From Phocaeicola paurosaccharolyticus JCM 15092 (GTDB lineage: Bacteria > Bacteroidota > Bacteroidia > Bacteroidales > Bacteroidaceae): 40,829 nt of DNA. How positions within the stretch are numbered: the stretch's first letter is position 1; each line of letters starts with the position of its first letter. Positions 7,132 through 15,689 of the stretch are shown piece after piece. A program made the translations under genes and the position numbers. The notes under the pieces are model-generated. The model worked only from the letters and a program-made list of their open reading frames with translations, ran no database searches and was not told the origin of the DNA. The DNA lies in assembly GCF_000613805.1 (NCBI RefSeq), contig NZ_BAJR01000030.1, positions 1 to 40,829 of the forward strand, written 5' to 3'.

Positions 7132-8178
7132 ATGGAAGAAAAAAAAGGAATAGGCTTTTTTGAAAAATACCTCACTATATGGGTTGTCTTATGCATTGTT
7201 ATAGGTATCGCTGTGGGACAATGTATTCCTGCCATACCTGATACACTAAGTAAGTTTGAATATGCTAATGTCTCAGTTCCAGTAGCATTGCTGATATGGT
7301 TGATGATATATCCTATGATGTTGAAAGTGGACTTTCAGAGTGTTAAGAATGTGGGAAAACGTCCTAAAGGTATAATAATAACATGTGTCACAAACTGGCT
7401 AATAAAGCCATTCACAATGTTCGGTCTTGCATGGATCTTCTTTTTTGTTGTATTCAAGGCTCTTATTCCTGCTGAACTGGCTAATGAGTACCTTGCCGGT
7501 GCTGTGCTGCTTGGTGCTGCTCCTTGCACTGCTATGGTATTTGTATGGAGTTATCTTACTAAGGGTGATGCAGCATATACGTTGGTACAGGTAGCTGTAA
7601 ACGACCTGATAATATTAGTGGCTTTTGCTCCTATTGTAGCATTTCTGCTGGGTATTGGTGGAGTTGAAATACCTTGGGACACACTCCTACTCTCTGTATT
7701 GTTGTTTGTTGTAATACCTCTTACAGCAGGTGTATTAACACGTCTTTATGTAGTAAAGCGTAAGGGAATAGAATACTTCAATAATGTATTTGTTAAGAAA
7801 TTTGATAACTATACTATTGGAGGACTTCTTCTTACACTTATTATATTATTCTCTTTCCAAGGTGAGACGATTATGAATAATCCGCTTCATATTCTGCTTA
7901 TTGCTGTGCCACTAATTCTGCAGACATTCCTTATATTCTTTATAGCATATGGATGGGCTAAATGGTGGAAACTTCCTCACGATGTTGCTGCACCGGCAGG
8001 TATGATTGGTGCAAGTAACTTCTTTGAGTTGGCAGTGGCTGTAGCTATCTCACTTTTTGGATTACAGTCTGGTGCTGCACTTGCCACGGTTGTAGGTGTG
8101 CTTGTTGAGGTACCTGTGATGCTTATTCTTGTTAAGATTGCAAATAATAGTAGAAAATATTTTGAAAGAGCTCTATAG
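7132..8178 (+). CDS. acr3: Acr3-family arsenite efflux permease
   Basis: 348 residues with about ten hydrophobic segments, the normal size for Acr3. The conserved membrane cysteine occurs in LLGAAPCTAMVFVWS, and NDLIILVAFAP and GASNFFELAVAVA are typical Acr3 segments of the inner-membrane BASS/SBF fold. It exports As(III), alone by ion gradient or coupled to ArsA. Last gene of the ars operon; its TAG lies within the stem of the terminator. Confidence 0.95.
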   Translation: MEEKKGIGFFEKYLTIWVVLCIVIGIAVGQCIPAIPDTLSKFEYANVSVPVALLIWLMIYPMMLKVDFQSVKNVGKRPKGIIITCVTNWLIKPFTMFGLAWIFFFVVFKALIPAELANEYLAGAVLLGAAPCTAMVFVWSYLTKGDAAYTLVQVAVNDLIILVAFAPIVAFLLGIGGVEIPWDTLLLSVLLFVVIPLTAGVLTRLYVVKRKGIEYFNNVFVKKFDNYTIGGLLLTLIILFSFQGETIMNNPLHILLIAVPLILQTFLIFFIAYGWAKWWKLPHDVAAPAGMIGASNFFELAVAVAISLFGLQSGAALATVVGVLVEVPVMLILVKIANNSRKYFERAL

Positions 8179-8201
8179 CATATGCTATAGAGCTCTTTTT
8201 T
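8165..8201 (+). terminator. Terminator of the ars operon
   Basis: A perfect palindrome with 17-bp arms, centred between 8181 and 8182 (AAAGAGCTCTATAGCA and its complement), is followed by a T run at 8196-8201. The stem includes the acr3 stop codon. Confidence 0.85.
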
Positions 8202-8347
8202 ATGCCTTTATATATTTTACACCTATTCCTACATCAATCAATAAGCTATTTTATTGATTAAGATTCTCTCTTTTTTTGTCAATTATTACAATGTATAGTT
8301 TTGAATAACAAAAAGATAATAATAGAATAATAGTTAGTTATTTTGCC

Positions 8348-8355
8348 TATCTTTG
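8348..8355 (+). promoter_or_regulatory. -7 box before the AraC-family gene
   Basis: TATCTTTG, an exact match to TAnnTTTG, 31 bp before the AraC-family ATG. No clear TTTG is at -33. A second, weaker candidate (TAGTTTTG) is at 8296-8303. Confidence 0.45.
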
Positions 8356-8385
8356 AAGTCAGTTTAAAGATTAAATATATACATT

Positions 8386-9201
8386 ATGTATAATGAATAC
8401 AGGCCTTGCGATTTATTGTCTCCATTTATTCATCGATTTTGGGAATTTAATGGCAATATAACAAAAGGCATGCATTTTAATATACTTCCCGACGGATGCA
8501 CTGACATTATTTTTACTCTTGGAGATGTAGCAAATGCATGTGGGGATGATATAAGGCTGCGGCCTTACAATACTTATTTTATCGGTCCGATGTCACAATA
8601 CTCTGAACTGATTACTGATTCGGATACAATAAATATGCTTGGCATACGTTTCCGACCATGCGGATTGAGCAATTTTGTCTATATACCATTAAATGAACTT
8701 CGCAATAAACGAATGCTCTTTTCCGACATAGAGGCCCTATTTGATAATTCCATTACTGAAATTCTGTGTGAAAAGAAGAATATCAGAGAGAAAATAGATT
8801 TCTTGGAAAAACTTCTCATTAGTCGCTATTATAACAGAGGTAATGAGATAGATCGTAAGATCCTGCTAGCTGTAAAGGAGATAGATTCGAGTTATGGGAC
8901 ACTGTCAATAAATAAGTTATCGGATAGTATAAACATGTGTCAAAGACATCTTGAAAGGAAATTCAAGATGTATACAGGTTTCTCTCCCAAGGAGTATAGC
9001 AGGATTATCCAATTTAAAAGAACTATGGATTTGCTGTCGGGCACAGAATATGATAATCTACTATCTGTGGCTGTCCAGGCAGGATATTATGATGTGGCTC
9101 ATCTATCTAGAGAGGTCAAGAAGTTATCAGGTTCTTCTCCTACTTCATTTATATCATCTCCTCAACCGCTAGATGAGTCGTTGGCATATTATGGACTATA
9201 A
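8386..9201 (+). CDS. AraC-family transcription regulator
   Basis: 271 residues. N-terminal sensor-like domain: MYNEYRPCDLLSPFIHRFW, INILPDGCTDIIFTLG-type segment and IGPMSQYSELI, the pattern of the DUF6597 sensor found on many AraC proteins. C-terminal double helix-turn-helix: LSINKLSDSINMCQRHLERKFKMYTGFSPKEYSRIIQF (about 175-212), then SVAVQAGYYDVAHLSREVKKLSGSSP. The ligand is unknown. It is followed on the same strand by a PNPOx-fold protein and a GyrI-like protein, its likely targets (inference). It begins 185 bp past the ars terminator and is probably not part of that operon. Confidence 0.88.
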   Translation: MYNEYRPCDLLSPFIHRFWEFNGNITKGMHFNILPDGCTDIIFTLGDVANACGDDIRLRPYNTYFIGPMSQYSELITDSDTINMLGIRFRPCGLSNFVYIPLNELRNKRMLFSDIEALFDNSITEILCEKKNIREKIDFLEKLLISRYYNRGNEIDRKILLAVKEIDSSYGTLSINKLSDSINMCQRHLERKFKMYTGFSPKEYSRIIQFKRTMDLLSGTEYDNLLSVAVQAGYYDVAHLSREVKKLSGSSPTSFISSPQPLDESLAYYGL

Positions 9202-9270
9202 AGTCGATTTTATACAACATTGTCTATTCACAAGATTATAATTTTGTCAATATAAATTAAACAATATAAT

Positions 9271-9678
9271 ATGAAGACTATTTTAGAGAAAGCAAATGAG
9301 ATTTTGCAAAGATGTGATGTAGTTGTACTTACATCAGTTAACAGTGAAGGTTTTCCAAGACCAGTACCACTTTCGAAGATTAGTAGTAACGGACTTAATG
9401 AAATCTGGTTTGCAACAGGTAAAGGTTCTGTTAAGGTAAGAGACTTCTCTACTAACAATAAATCGGGAGTCTGCTTTTACGAGCAAGGGAATAGCATAGC
9501 TATGGAGGGCATAACTGAGATAGTTTCAGATATAGAATCTAAGAAGAAATTTTGGCAGGATTGGTTCATCGAACATTTCCCAAAGGGAGTTGAAGATGAG
9601 AACTATATACTTTTGAAATTTATTGGCAAAAATGCTACCATCTGGATAGATGGAGAATTTGTCCATACTAAAATTTAA
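9271..9678 (+). CDS. Pyridoxamine 5'-phosphate oxidase-fold flavin protein
   Basis: 135 residues. It resembles the general stress protein 26 type of split-barrel flavin proteins: ILQRCDVVVLTSVNSEGFPRP (opening strands), IWFATGKGSVKVRDFSTN (typical ligand-binding turn), NNKSGVCFYEQGNSIAMEG, and a C-terminal LKFIGKNATIWIDGEF. FMN or a related cofactor is likely bound, but the substrate is unknown. It follows the AraC gene by 69 bp and precedes the GyrI-like gene by 4 bp. Confidence 0.82.
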   Translation: MKTILEKANEILQRCDVVVLTSVNSEGFPRPVPLSKISSNGLNEIWFATGKGSVKVRDFSTNNKSGVCFYEQGNSIAMEGITEIVSDIESKKKFWQDWFIEHFPKGVEDENYILLKFIGKNATIWIDGEFVHTKI

Positions 9679-9682
9679 GGCT

Positions 9683-10207
9683 ATGATTTGGATTATTGTA
9701 TCGATTATCATTGCTACTATTATTGTTGTATTGGCATATTTTGGAGCATTCCATAATGTTACCATCCGGACGGAGAATGTCGGTGGTGAGACTGTGGTAT
9801 ATAAGAGTGTGTTAGGTGATTATAGACAGACGGCATCTGTCTCTGACGAAGTCTATTATTATCTTCAGGATGAGTTGAAGATTGTTACTTATAAAGGAAT
9901 AGGTTTATACTACGACGATCCAAAGAAGGTGAAGAAAGAAGAGTTGAAATCGGATGTAGGATGCATAATAGAACCTGAAGATATTGAAAAGTTGGAGAAT
10001 GCTGATTGTAAATATAAAATAAAGAAGTTACCCGTCCAGGAGTCAGCTGTCACTGAATTTCCTTTCAAAGGCTTTCCATCTGTTATACTCGGTCTTATTA
10101 AGGTATATCCTAAAATGAATAGATATGTGATAGAAAATAGTATTGCCCCGAAACCATCGGTTGAAATTTATGATATTCCAAACAAGAAAATAATATATAG
10201 AAGATGA
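9683..10207 (+). CDS. Membrane-anchored GyrI-like protein
   Basis: 174 residues from ATG at 9683; earlier in-frame starts overlap the previous gene. MIWIIVSIIIATIIVVLAYF is a single N-terminal membrane anchor. The rest has the GyrI-like/AraC effector-binding pattern: VVYKSVLGDYRQTASVSDEVYYYLQ, KGIGLYYDDPKKVKKEELKSDVGCII, and a C-terminal PSVEIYDIPNKKIIY. Such domains bind small hydrophobic or cationic molecules. The fixed anchor suggests a sensing or sequestering role rather than gyrase inhibition. Co-transcribed with the PNPOx-fold gene. Confidence 0.75.
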   Translation: MIWIIVSIIIATIIVVLAYFGAFHNVTIRTENVGGETVVYKSVLGDYRQTASVSDEVYYYLQDELKIVTYKGIGLYYDDPKKVKKEELKSDVGCIIEPEDIEKLENADCKYKIKKLPVQESAVTEFPFKGFPSVILGLIKVYPKMNRYVIENSIAPKPSVEIYDIPNKKIIYRR

Positions 10208-10230
10208 GTCATCTTCTATATATTATTTTT
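10189..10230. terminator. Bidirectional terminator overlapping two gene ends
   Basis: A long palindrome centred at 10208 (arms of about 17 bp, 10189-10205 and 10211-10227), followed by T's on the plus strand. It covers the TGA of the GyrI-like gene and the TAG of the convergent small gene at 10216. Confidence 0.75.
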
Positions 10231-10455
10231 TTCAAGATTATTTTTTATTATTTCCAATATTCGTATAGAACCTGTCATCTTAGGATTCTCATAACAATCG
10301 TATGCCTGTTCGAAAAGATGGGCTACTGTTTCTTTAAGGTCCGGAGAGAATGCAGATGAGGTGATCTGCATAGATTCGGGTAGCTTCTGTTGGTCAAACC
10401 AAGCTTTTAGAGCATCTATCTCTTCTAGAGTATATTTTTTCTTTTCCTGTGCCAT
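10216..10455 (-). CDS. Small uncharacterised protein
   Basis: 79 residues, hydrophilic, starting MAQEKKKYTLEEIDALKAWF and mostly helical by composition. I do not recognise a functional domain with certainty; it looks like the short uncharacterised proteins common in Bacteroides next to outer-membrane genes. It begins 11 bp after the tamL stop, so it is likely the last gene of that operon. No signal peptide or membrane segment. Confidence 0.65.
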   Translation of the reverse strand: MAQEKKKYTLEEIDALKAWFDQQKLPESMQITSSAFSPDLKETVAHLFEQAYDCYENPKMTGSIRILEIIKNNLEKNNI

Positions 10456-10466
10456 TATTCTTATTA

Positions 10467-12776
10467 TTAAAATGGATAACCTACTGCAAAATGAAAGGCA
10501 AAATCTCTGCCGAAATCAGGACGTGTGATTGGATATTTCTCCTTCCCGGTACGCATCGGATTAATCGCTTTCATACCTCCATCGAATCTGAGAATAAGAT
10601 AATCAAGGTCCATACGAATACCTAAACCATAAGCTACAGCTATCTGATTATAGAACTTGTTTATCTTAAAGACACCACCAGGCTGGTCGGAGTTCTCTTT
10701 CATATTCCATATATTTCCTGCATCAACAAAGGCTGCACCATTGAACTTCCAGAATAGATGTGTTCTATATTCAAGGTTCACATCTAACTTAATATCACCT
10801 GTATAGTTCAGGAAGTCGAGCTTGCCGTCTGTACTTCCCTGGAATGCACCTGGACCTAATGAACGTACTGTCCAACCTCTAACACTGTTTGCACCTCCTG
10901 AGAAATATCTCTTCTCGAATGGAAGCATCTTTGAGTTGCCATAAGGTACAGCTATACCACCACCTATGTGGAATACCAGACTGTTGCGTGGGTCGATTAC
11001 GAAATTCTTTGTATAATCTACATCGGCTTTTACATATTGTGCAAATGGGATGTTGGCCAAAACAAAGCTTTCATTGTTCTTTGGTGCAACATTAGCCAAC
11101 TTAGAAGCTGCATAAAGAAGGTTTCCTGCCTCTTCGAAACTGAAACGTATAGTGTATGAATCTTTAGTAGGATTCTTGTTTACAGATGTCCCAAGACTGT
11201 TGAAGGTGTAGTTATACCCCATCTTTACTATAAGTTGGTCTTCGTAACTATATTTCAGCAGAGAGTTTGATCCTGTCATATTATCCAGATAGTCGCGGAA
11301 CTCATCAGAGATTTTTGGCATATAGATATAGTTGATATCTATAAGGTCGAAACGGTGGATATTTCTAAGACGGCTCCAACGGTAACTCCAAGATGCTGAT
11401 GCTGATGTACGTGAGAACTCAGGACGTATCTGTGAACTGAACTTAATTCCCAATTCGGATGTAGCTCTAATCTTATTTTTGAATGATGAAGAGAGAAATG
11501 GGAACATAAACTCAGGGAAGTTAAGATTTGACTCTATTCCATACTCTGTATAGTTGTCACTGGCATATCCACCTTTAAGTCCTGTGATGGCCTCGTATGC
11601 TCCTCTTAGCTTAATCATAAATGACTCGGAACCTCTGAATAAATTCTTATGCATAAAGGCTACTGATGCTGCTGCACCAATATCTCCAGCCGAGTTTGTA
11701 CCTTCAAGCTCAAATGAGAGGGACTTATTGTTGGCCCTTGCCATAAGAATGTATGCATCAAGACTGTTAGGAAGTGAATCATTCTCAAGGAAGCGGATGT
11801 TTGAATATTTCAAGGCATTAAGTCGTCCTAATGAGTAGTAAGTATTTCTTACATCCTGATCATTGAACAAACCATCTTCCTTAATTCTGTTGGCATTGTT
11901 CATCACCTTTGGCCTTAGGTAGCAATTCTCCTTGAAATAGATATTTCTGCCTTTGTACTGGATAGAGTCGTAACTACTCAATGTCGACTCATCAATGCGA
12001 GGTATGTTATCGTCGGCAACAAAATTGACGCTGTTGACTTTATACTGACTATGATCTGTAGGTGCATCCTCTTTCCTCTTTTGATAAGGAAGAAGACGCA
12101 TTGTAAGGTCAATCTGATTGATGTTTCTGCTCGTATCAGCTTGATAAACTATAAAATCCTTAGTGAATTTATAATAGCCATTATCCTGAAGAAGTTTGTT
12201 TATACGGTCTCTCTCGGAATTGAGTACATTTACATCGAAGAGCATTCCCTCTTTTATGAGACTCTGCTCTTGACTGCCTGATATCAGTTCTCCAATCTTA
12301 AGATCTTTGATGTCATATGCTATTTGACGGATATAATATGGATGTCCGCTAATAATCTTATAAGTAAGCTTGAGTTTGTTTTTGTTTACCTTCTTCTCCA
12401 TATTTACTGTAGCACCCATATAGCCGAAGTTTCGTGCAGCTTTTTGCATTTCATCTTTGGTCTTGATGGCTGTAGCTTCATCGTATATAACGGGTGCATC
12501 ACCAATTTTACGGAAAAATTTGTTGATAGCTTTAGTGGAGTCCCTGCCTGAGGCGGAATAGATATACATAGGTATTTTAACTATATTGAACCACTTAGCA
12601 TTTGGATTCTGACGTATATAGTTATTGAAAAGAGCAGGTTTCAACTCTTTTTTGTCTGTCTCAATCTTTACTTCATCGAGTAAATACTTCTTTTCGGGAA
12701 TGAACTTACTTACTGAGCATGAGGCAAATAGGAACATTGAGAATATTGTTGTATAAACTAACGCGCTTTTCTTCAT
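10467..12776 (-). CDS. tamL: TamL: BamA/TamA-like outer-membrane lipoprotein
   Basis: 769 residues. Lipoprotein signal MKKSALVYTTIFSMFLFASC with lipobox FASC, distinguishing the Bacteroidetes TamL type from TamA. POTRA-like repeats follow (residues about 25-260), with SGHPYYIRQIAYDIKDLKIG and VLNSERDRINKLLQDNGYYKF. The C-terminal half is an Omp85 barrel, with the FSGGANSVRGWTVRSLGPG loop (the conserved VRGW/F motif) and a last strand ending in FAFHFAVGYPF. It should act with a TamB-like partner in outer-membrane assembly. It is divergent from the RNA methyltransferase, as often in Bacteroidales. Confidence 0.92.
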   Translation of the reverse strand: MKKSALVYTTIFSMFLFASCSVSKFIPEKKYLLDEVKIETDKKELKPALFNNYIRQNPNAKWFNIVKIPMYIYSASGRDSTKAINKFFRKIGDAPVIYDEATAIKTKDEMQKAARNFGYMGATVNMEKKVNKNKLKLTYKIISGHPYYIRQIAYDIKDLKIGELISGSQEQSLIKEGMLFDVNVLNSERDRINKLLQDNGYYKFTKDFIVYQADTSRNINQIDLTMRLLPYQKRKEDAPTDHSQYKVNSVNFVADDNIPRIDESTLSSYDSIQYKGRNIYFKENCYLRPKVMNNANRIKEDGLFNDQDVRNTYYSLGRLNALKYSNIRFLENDSLPNSLDAYILMARANNKSLSFELEGTNSAGDIGAAASVAFMHKNLFRGSESFMIKLRGAYEAITGLKGGYASDNYTEYGIESNLNFPEFMFPFLSSSFKNKIRATSELGIKFSSQIRPEFSRTSASASWSYRWSRLRNIHRFDLIDINYIYMPKISDEFRDYLDNMTGSNSLLKYSYEDQLIVKMGYNYTFNSLGTSVNKNPTKDSYTIRFSFEEAGNLLYAASKLANVAPKNNESFVLANIPFAQYVKADVDYTKNFVIDPRNSLVFHIGGGIAVPYGNSKMLPFEKRYFSGGANSVRGWTVRSLGPGAFQGSTDGKLDFLNYTGDIKLDVNLEYRTHLFWKFNGAAFVDAGNIWNMKENSDQPGGVFKINKFYNQIAVAYGLGIRMDLDYLILRFDGGMKAINPMRTGKEKYPITRPDFGRDFAFHFAVGYPF

Positions 12777-12804
12777 ATAAATCTTTACACATCACAATTG
12801 TACA

Positions 12805-12843
12805 CAAAGATAGATATTAATTGAAAATATCTTATTAGCTTTG
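12805..12843. promoter_or_regulatory. Divergent -7 boxes between tamL and the methyltransferase
   Basis: The 97-bp spacer holds TATCTTTG on the minus strand (12812-12805, for tamL) and TAGCTTTG on the plus strand (12836-12843, for the methyltransferase). Both match TAnnTTTG; neither has a clear -33 TTTG. Confidence 0.45.
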
Positions 12844-12873
12844 TTTTATAATATTGTTTTTTAACCGAATTAT

Positions 12874-13629
12874 ATGCTCAGCAAGAACAAAATAAAATAT
12901 ATTAAATCGCTTGAACTGAAAAAAAACAGAAAGGAAGAGAAAGTATTCGTAGCAGAAGGTCATAAGAGTGTTGATGAACTGCTTGACTGCTTTTCATGCA
13001 AGTTGATTGTAGCAACAAGTGAGTGGCTCAGTAGGCATGATGATATAAAAGCTCAAGAGATTATTGAGGTAAGTGATGATGAACTCGCTAAAGCGAGTTT
13101 TCTGAAGAGTCCTCAAGAGGTTCTTGCTATATTTGAGCAGCCTGAATATAAGTTAGACGTATCTCTTCCTAAGAATAGTCTTTGTCTGGCACTTGACGAG
13201 GTACAGGACCCGGGTAATCTTGGAACAATAGTACGTGTTGCAGATTGGTTCGGCATAGAGAATATATTCTGCTCTTTGGGAACGGCAGATATCTATAATC
13301 CAAAGACTGTTCAGGCAACAATGGGAGCTATATCGAGAGTAAAGGTTCACTATTGTGACTTACCTGCATTCATCTCATCACTTGAAGGTGTGAAGGTATA
13401 TGGTACTTTCCTTGATGGAGAGAATCTATATGACTCTGCCATCTCTGAAAATGGGCTTATAGTAATGGGTAATGAGGGCAACGGAATAAGCAGCGAGATA
13501 GAGAAGATGGTAAACAGCAAGCTATTAATACCAAACTATCCTGTAGGAAGGACAACATCGGAATCTCTGAATGTTGCTATGGCAACAGGTATAATCTGTG
13601 CCGAGTTCAGAAGAAGGATAAAGAGATAA
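12874..13629 (+). CDS. TrmH/SpoU-family RNA 2'-O-methyltransferase
   Basis: 251 residues. The N-terminal L30e-like substrate-binding domain has KYIKSLELKKNRKEEKVFVAEGHKSVDELL. The C-terminal SPOUT knot has LALDEVQDPGNLGTIVRVADWFG (motif 1 with N and the catalytic Arg), IVMGNEGNGISSEI (motif 2), and IPNYPVGRTTSESLNVAMAT (motif 3). It uses S-adenosylmethionine to methylate ribose 2'-O in rRNA or tRNA. The exact position cannot be told from sequence (RlmB-like is likely). Confidence 0.92.
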   Translation: MLSKNKIKYIKSLELKKNRKEEKVFVAEGHKSVDELLDCFSCKLIVATSEWLSRHDDIKAQEIIEVSDDELAKASFLKSPQEVLAIFEQPEYKLDVSLPKNSLCLALDEVQDPGNLGTIVRVADWFGIENIFCSLGTADIYNPKTVQATMGAISRVKVHYCDLPAFISSLEGVKVYGTFLDGENLYDSAISENGLIVMGNEGNGISSEIEKMVNSKLLIPNYPVGRTTSESLNVAMATGIICAEFRRRIKR

Positions 13630-13640
13630 GTTCTGAAGGT

Positions 13641-13960
13641 TTATTTCAGCAGACTGATGTTTCTCTCTGTTATGATTGAATCCGAAGTAATATCTAAACC
13701 TATATATGCCAGGCATAACTGTTGCCGGAATATATACGGTTTACATTTTTATCTATAAATTCGCTGATTCTTAGATTGGTGAAATTGTCTATCTTATTGG
13801 ATGGTGAGCATACAATCATACCTCCTATCCACTCTACTGCCTCTCTCTCAACCTGCAGCGGATAATCATTTACTATAACTCCATTTTCCAGTTCAATGAC
13901 ATGATTGATTAACCTTGTAGTTGCATCTTTTATTATGATATTTGCTGCTACTCTTCTCAT
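13641..13960 (-). CDS. Small conserved protein, last gene of ileS-lspA cluster (frameshifted)
   Basis: About 106 residues when repaired. The frame starts MRRVAANIIIKDATTRLINHVIEL and contains EREAVEWIGGMIVCSPSNK and RISEFIDKNVNRIYSGNSYAWH, then hits a stop. The adjacent frame continues naturally as IGLDITSDSIITERNISLLK to a TAA at 13641, which a single missing base in the ATATATA run near 13701-13706 would explain. Function unknown. Its ATG overlaps the TGA of the DUF4296 gene (TGATG), implying translational coupling. Confidence 0.7.
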
Positions 13961-14925
13961 CAGTTTACCTGTCTTCGTTTCCTTGGTGTTCTTGCCTTTA
14001 TAGAAAGTGGATCGTTCTTCAGAGGCTGTATCTGATTAATCATAGAACTATCGACAGTCGTCGTTATTTTCTGGACTGAATCAAGCGTTGGCTTTTGCAA
14101 TGTTTCAGTAGGCATAGTTTGCGCAGGATTTGATACTGAAGTTGTGTCATTTGCCGGTGTTACCGCATATTTGTTATGTATCTTCAACAGTGATATGTTA
14201 TTTGCCAGCATACCTGATAATTTCCTGTTACCTTTATAATAGATAAAACCATTTACACTTCTTACTTTGTATGGTGCTACATTTGCACTGAGGAAGAGTG
14301 TACGATGACCTGAAAAATTGACCTCCTCTGTGCGGCCTACTACTGAATCATTGTCTAAGGTGATATTTACGCAGATGATTGCGATCTGTTTGCCTGAACT
14401 GAGGAAATGGAAATCACCATCCATTATGTACATATCATTTGCTCTGAATGATGTATCAGCAATAGTGGTGAAGAGAACCTTATTGGTCAATTCGGATGAT
14501 GTAAGCCAAACAAGATCACTCTTATTCCATATATCTATTGTATCGCCTGAGAAACTCTTCTCTTTCTTAACATTAAGATTTGCTGTAGCATCCTCTAAGA
14601 GTTTACTGTTCTTTGCAAATCTCTTGTCGACATTCTTATAAATCTTAGTCAGCTCATCAGCATGTTTAGAGTACCACAACATAGATGAGTCGAACTTCTC
14701 GGATGTTATATTGTACTTTTCGAACACATACTTATTATATAGTTCTTTCTTATAATACTCATTGTATTGAAGTTCATCACCCATAACATTGGCAAGATGA
14801 TAATCGTATAGAATATCCTCCATCTCAGAAGGATCTATAACATCATCAGGAATCTGCTTGCCGCAGCCAAAGAGAAATGTTGATATAAGAGCTATTGATA
14901 TGAATATATGTGATCTATGAAACAT
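13960..14925 (-). CDS. DUF4296 lipoprotein
   Basis: 321 residues from ATG at 14925. The lipoprotein signal is MFHRSHIFISIALISTFLFGC with lipobox FGC. An N-terminal DUF4296 pattern follows, IDPSEMEDILYDYHLANVMG, typical of Bacteroidetes lipoproteins of unknown role. A long beta-rich middle and a proline/threonine-rich C-terminal tail (about 280-321, ending in KARTPRKRRQVN) follow. Earlier in-frame starts overlap the lspA end. It lies four bases after lspA, whose product would process it. Confidence 0.85.
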   Translation of the reverse strand: MFHRSHIFISIALISTFLFGCGKQIPDDVIDPSEMEDILYDYHLANVMGDELQYNEYYKKELYNKYVFEKYNITSEKFDSSMLWYSKHADELTKIYKNVDKRFAKNSKLLEDATANLNVKKEKSFSGDTIDIWNKSDLVWLTSSELTNKVLFTTIADTSFRANDMYIMDGDFHFLSSGKQIAIICVNITLDNDSVVGRTEEVNFSGHRTLFLSANVAPYKVRSVNGFIYYKGNRKLSGMLANNISLLKIHNKYAVTPANDTTSVSNPAQTMPTETLQKPTLDSVQKITTTVDSSMINQIQPLKNDPLSIKARTPRKRRQVN

Positions 14926-14929
14926 CTTA

Positions 14930-15562
14930 CTAAAGTTTTTTGTCTTTTGGATGAGAACCAACATTTAGCGTCTTGCTATAGAACAAGAGAAGAGCAATAA
15001 TACCGCAGCTTATTGAAGCATCGGCAAAATTGAATATAGGACTGAAAAAGATGAAATGCTCACCTCCAATAAATGGTAACCATTCAGGCCAATTTGTGTC
15101 AATAATTGGAAAATAGAACATATCTACTACCCTTCCGTGAAGGAATGACTCATAGCCTTGACCGAAAGGTACGAACTTAGCTATGGATGTATTCGTACTT
15201 TCGTTGAATATCAAACCATAGAAAGCGCTGTCGAATATATTTCCCATAGCTCCGGCCAGAATAAGTGATATACAGACAATGAACCCTGTATTGTAATTCT
15301 TTTTGATAAACTTATTGAGATACCATATAATAATTCCTACAGCTACAATACGGAATGTAGATAGGAACAGTTTACCTATCAACTCCATTCCAAAAGCCAT
15401 TCCGTTGTTCTCGGTGAAAAATATGTAGAACCAGTCAGTAATATGTATACTTTCGTGCCAGTACATATTTGTCTTTACCAATATCTTAATAACCTGATCT
15501 ATGATCAAGACAGATAAAACAATAATAACAGCTATTCGCCCCTTAGTAAAAAATTTCTTCAT
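14930..15562 (-). CDS. lspA: Lipoprotein signal peptidase LspA
   Basis: 210 residues with four membrane segments, longer than the proteobacterial enzyme, as in other Bacteroidetes. The catalytic aspartates fall in the conserved motifs GAMGNIFDS and VDMFYF/FNFADASI. NNGMAFGM marks the conserved N-A/G-G-A/M-F region. It cleaves the signal peptides of diacylglycerol-modified lipoproteins such as its neighbours. Cotranscribed with ileS and the DksA-like gene. Confidence 0.95.
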   Translation of the reverse strand: MKKFFTKGRIAVIIVLSVLIIDQVIKILVKTNMYWHESIHITDWFYIFFTENNGMAFGMELIGKLFLSTFRIVAVGIIIWYLNKFIKKNYNTGFIVCISLILAGAMGNIFDSAFYGLIFNESTNTSIAKFVPFGQGYESFLHGRVVDMFYFPIIDTNWPEWLPFIGGEHFIFFSPIFNFADASISCGIIALLLFYSKTLNVGSHPKDKKL

Positions 15563-15603
15563 TCTGCTTGTGAGATAATAATTTGCCTATCATTAAAATA
15601 AGA

Positions 15604-15657
15604 ACAGAAAAACATCAACAATAGTCATAAGTGATTGACTATAGCATGCTTTTCTGT
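15604..15657. promoter_or_regulatory. Nested hairpin between the dksA-like gene and lspA
   Basis: An outer ACAGAAAA/TTTTCTGT arm pair (15604-15611 with 15650-15657) encloses a second pair ATAGTCA/TGACTAT (15621-15627 with 15636-15642). On the minus strand it lies just 3' of the DksA-like gene and is followed by a T-rich stretch, so it could be a partial terminator or an RNA processing structure limiting lspA expression. Confidence 0.5.
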
Positions 15658-15689
15658 CCTTATATATTTAATCAGTATTCTTTCACTAA

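Noticed and set aside
13525..13716. Minus-strand open frame starting MPGIYRFRYYFG
   Set aside because: It lies opposite the methyltransferase gene and shares the frameshifted region; the repaired small gene at 13641-13960 explains this part better.
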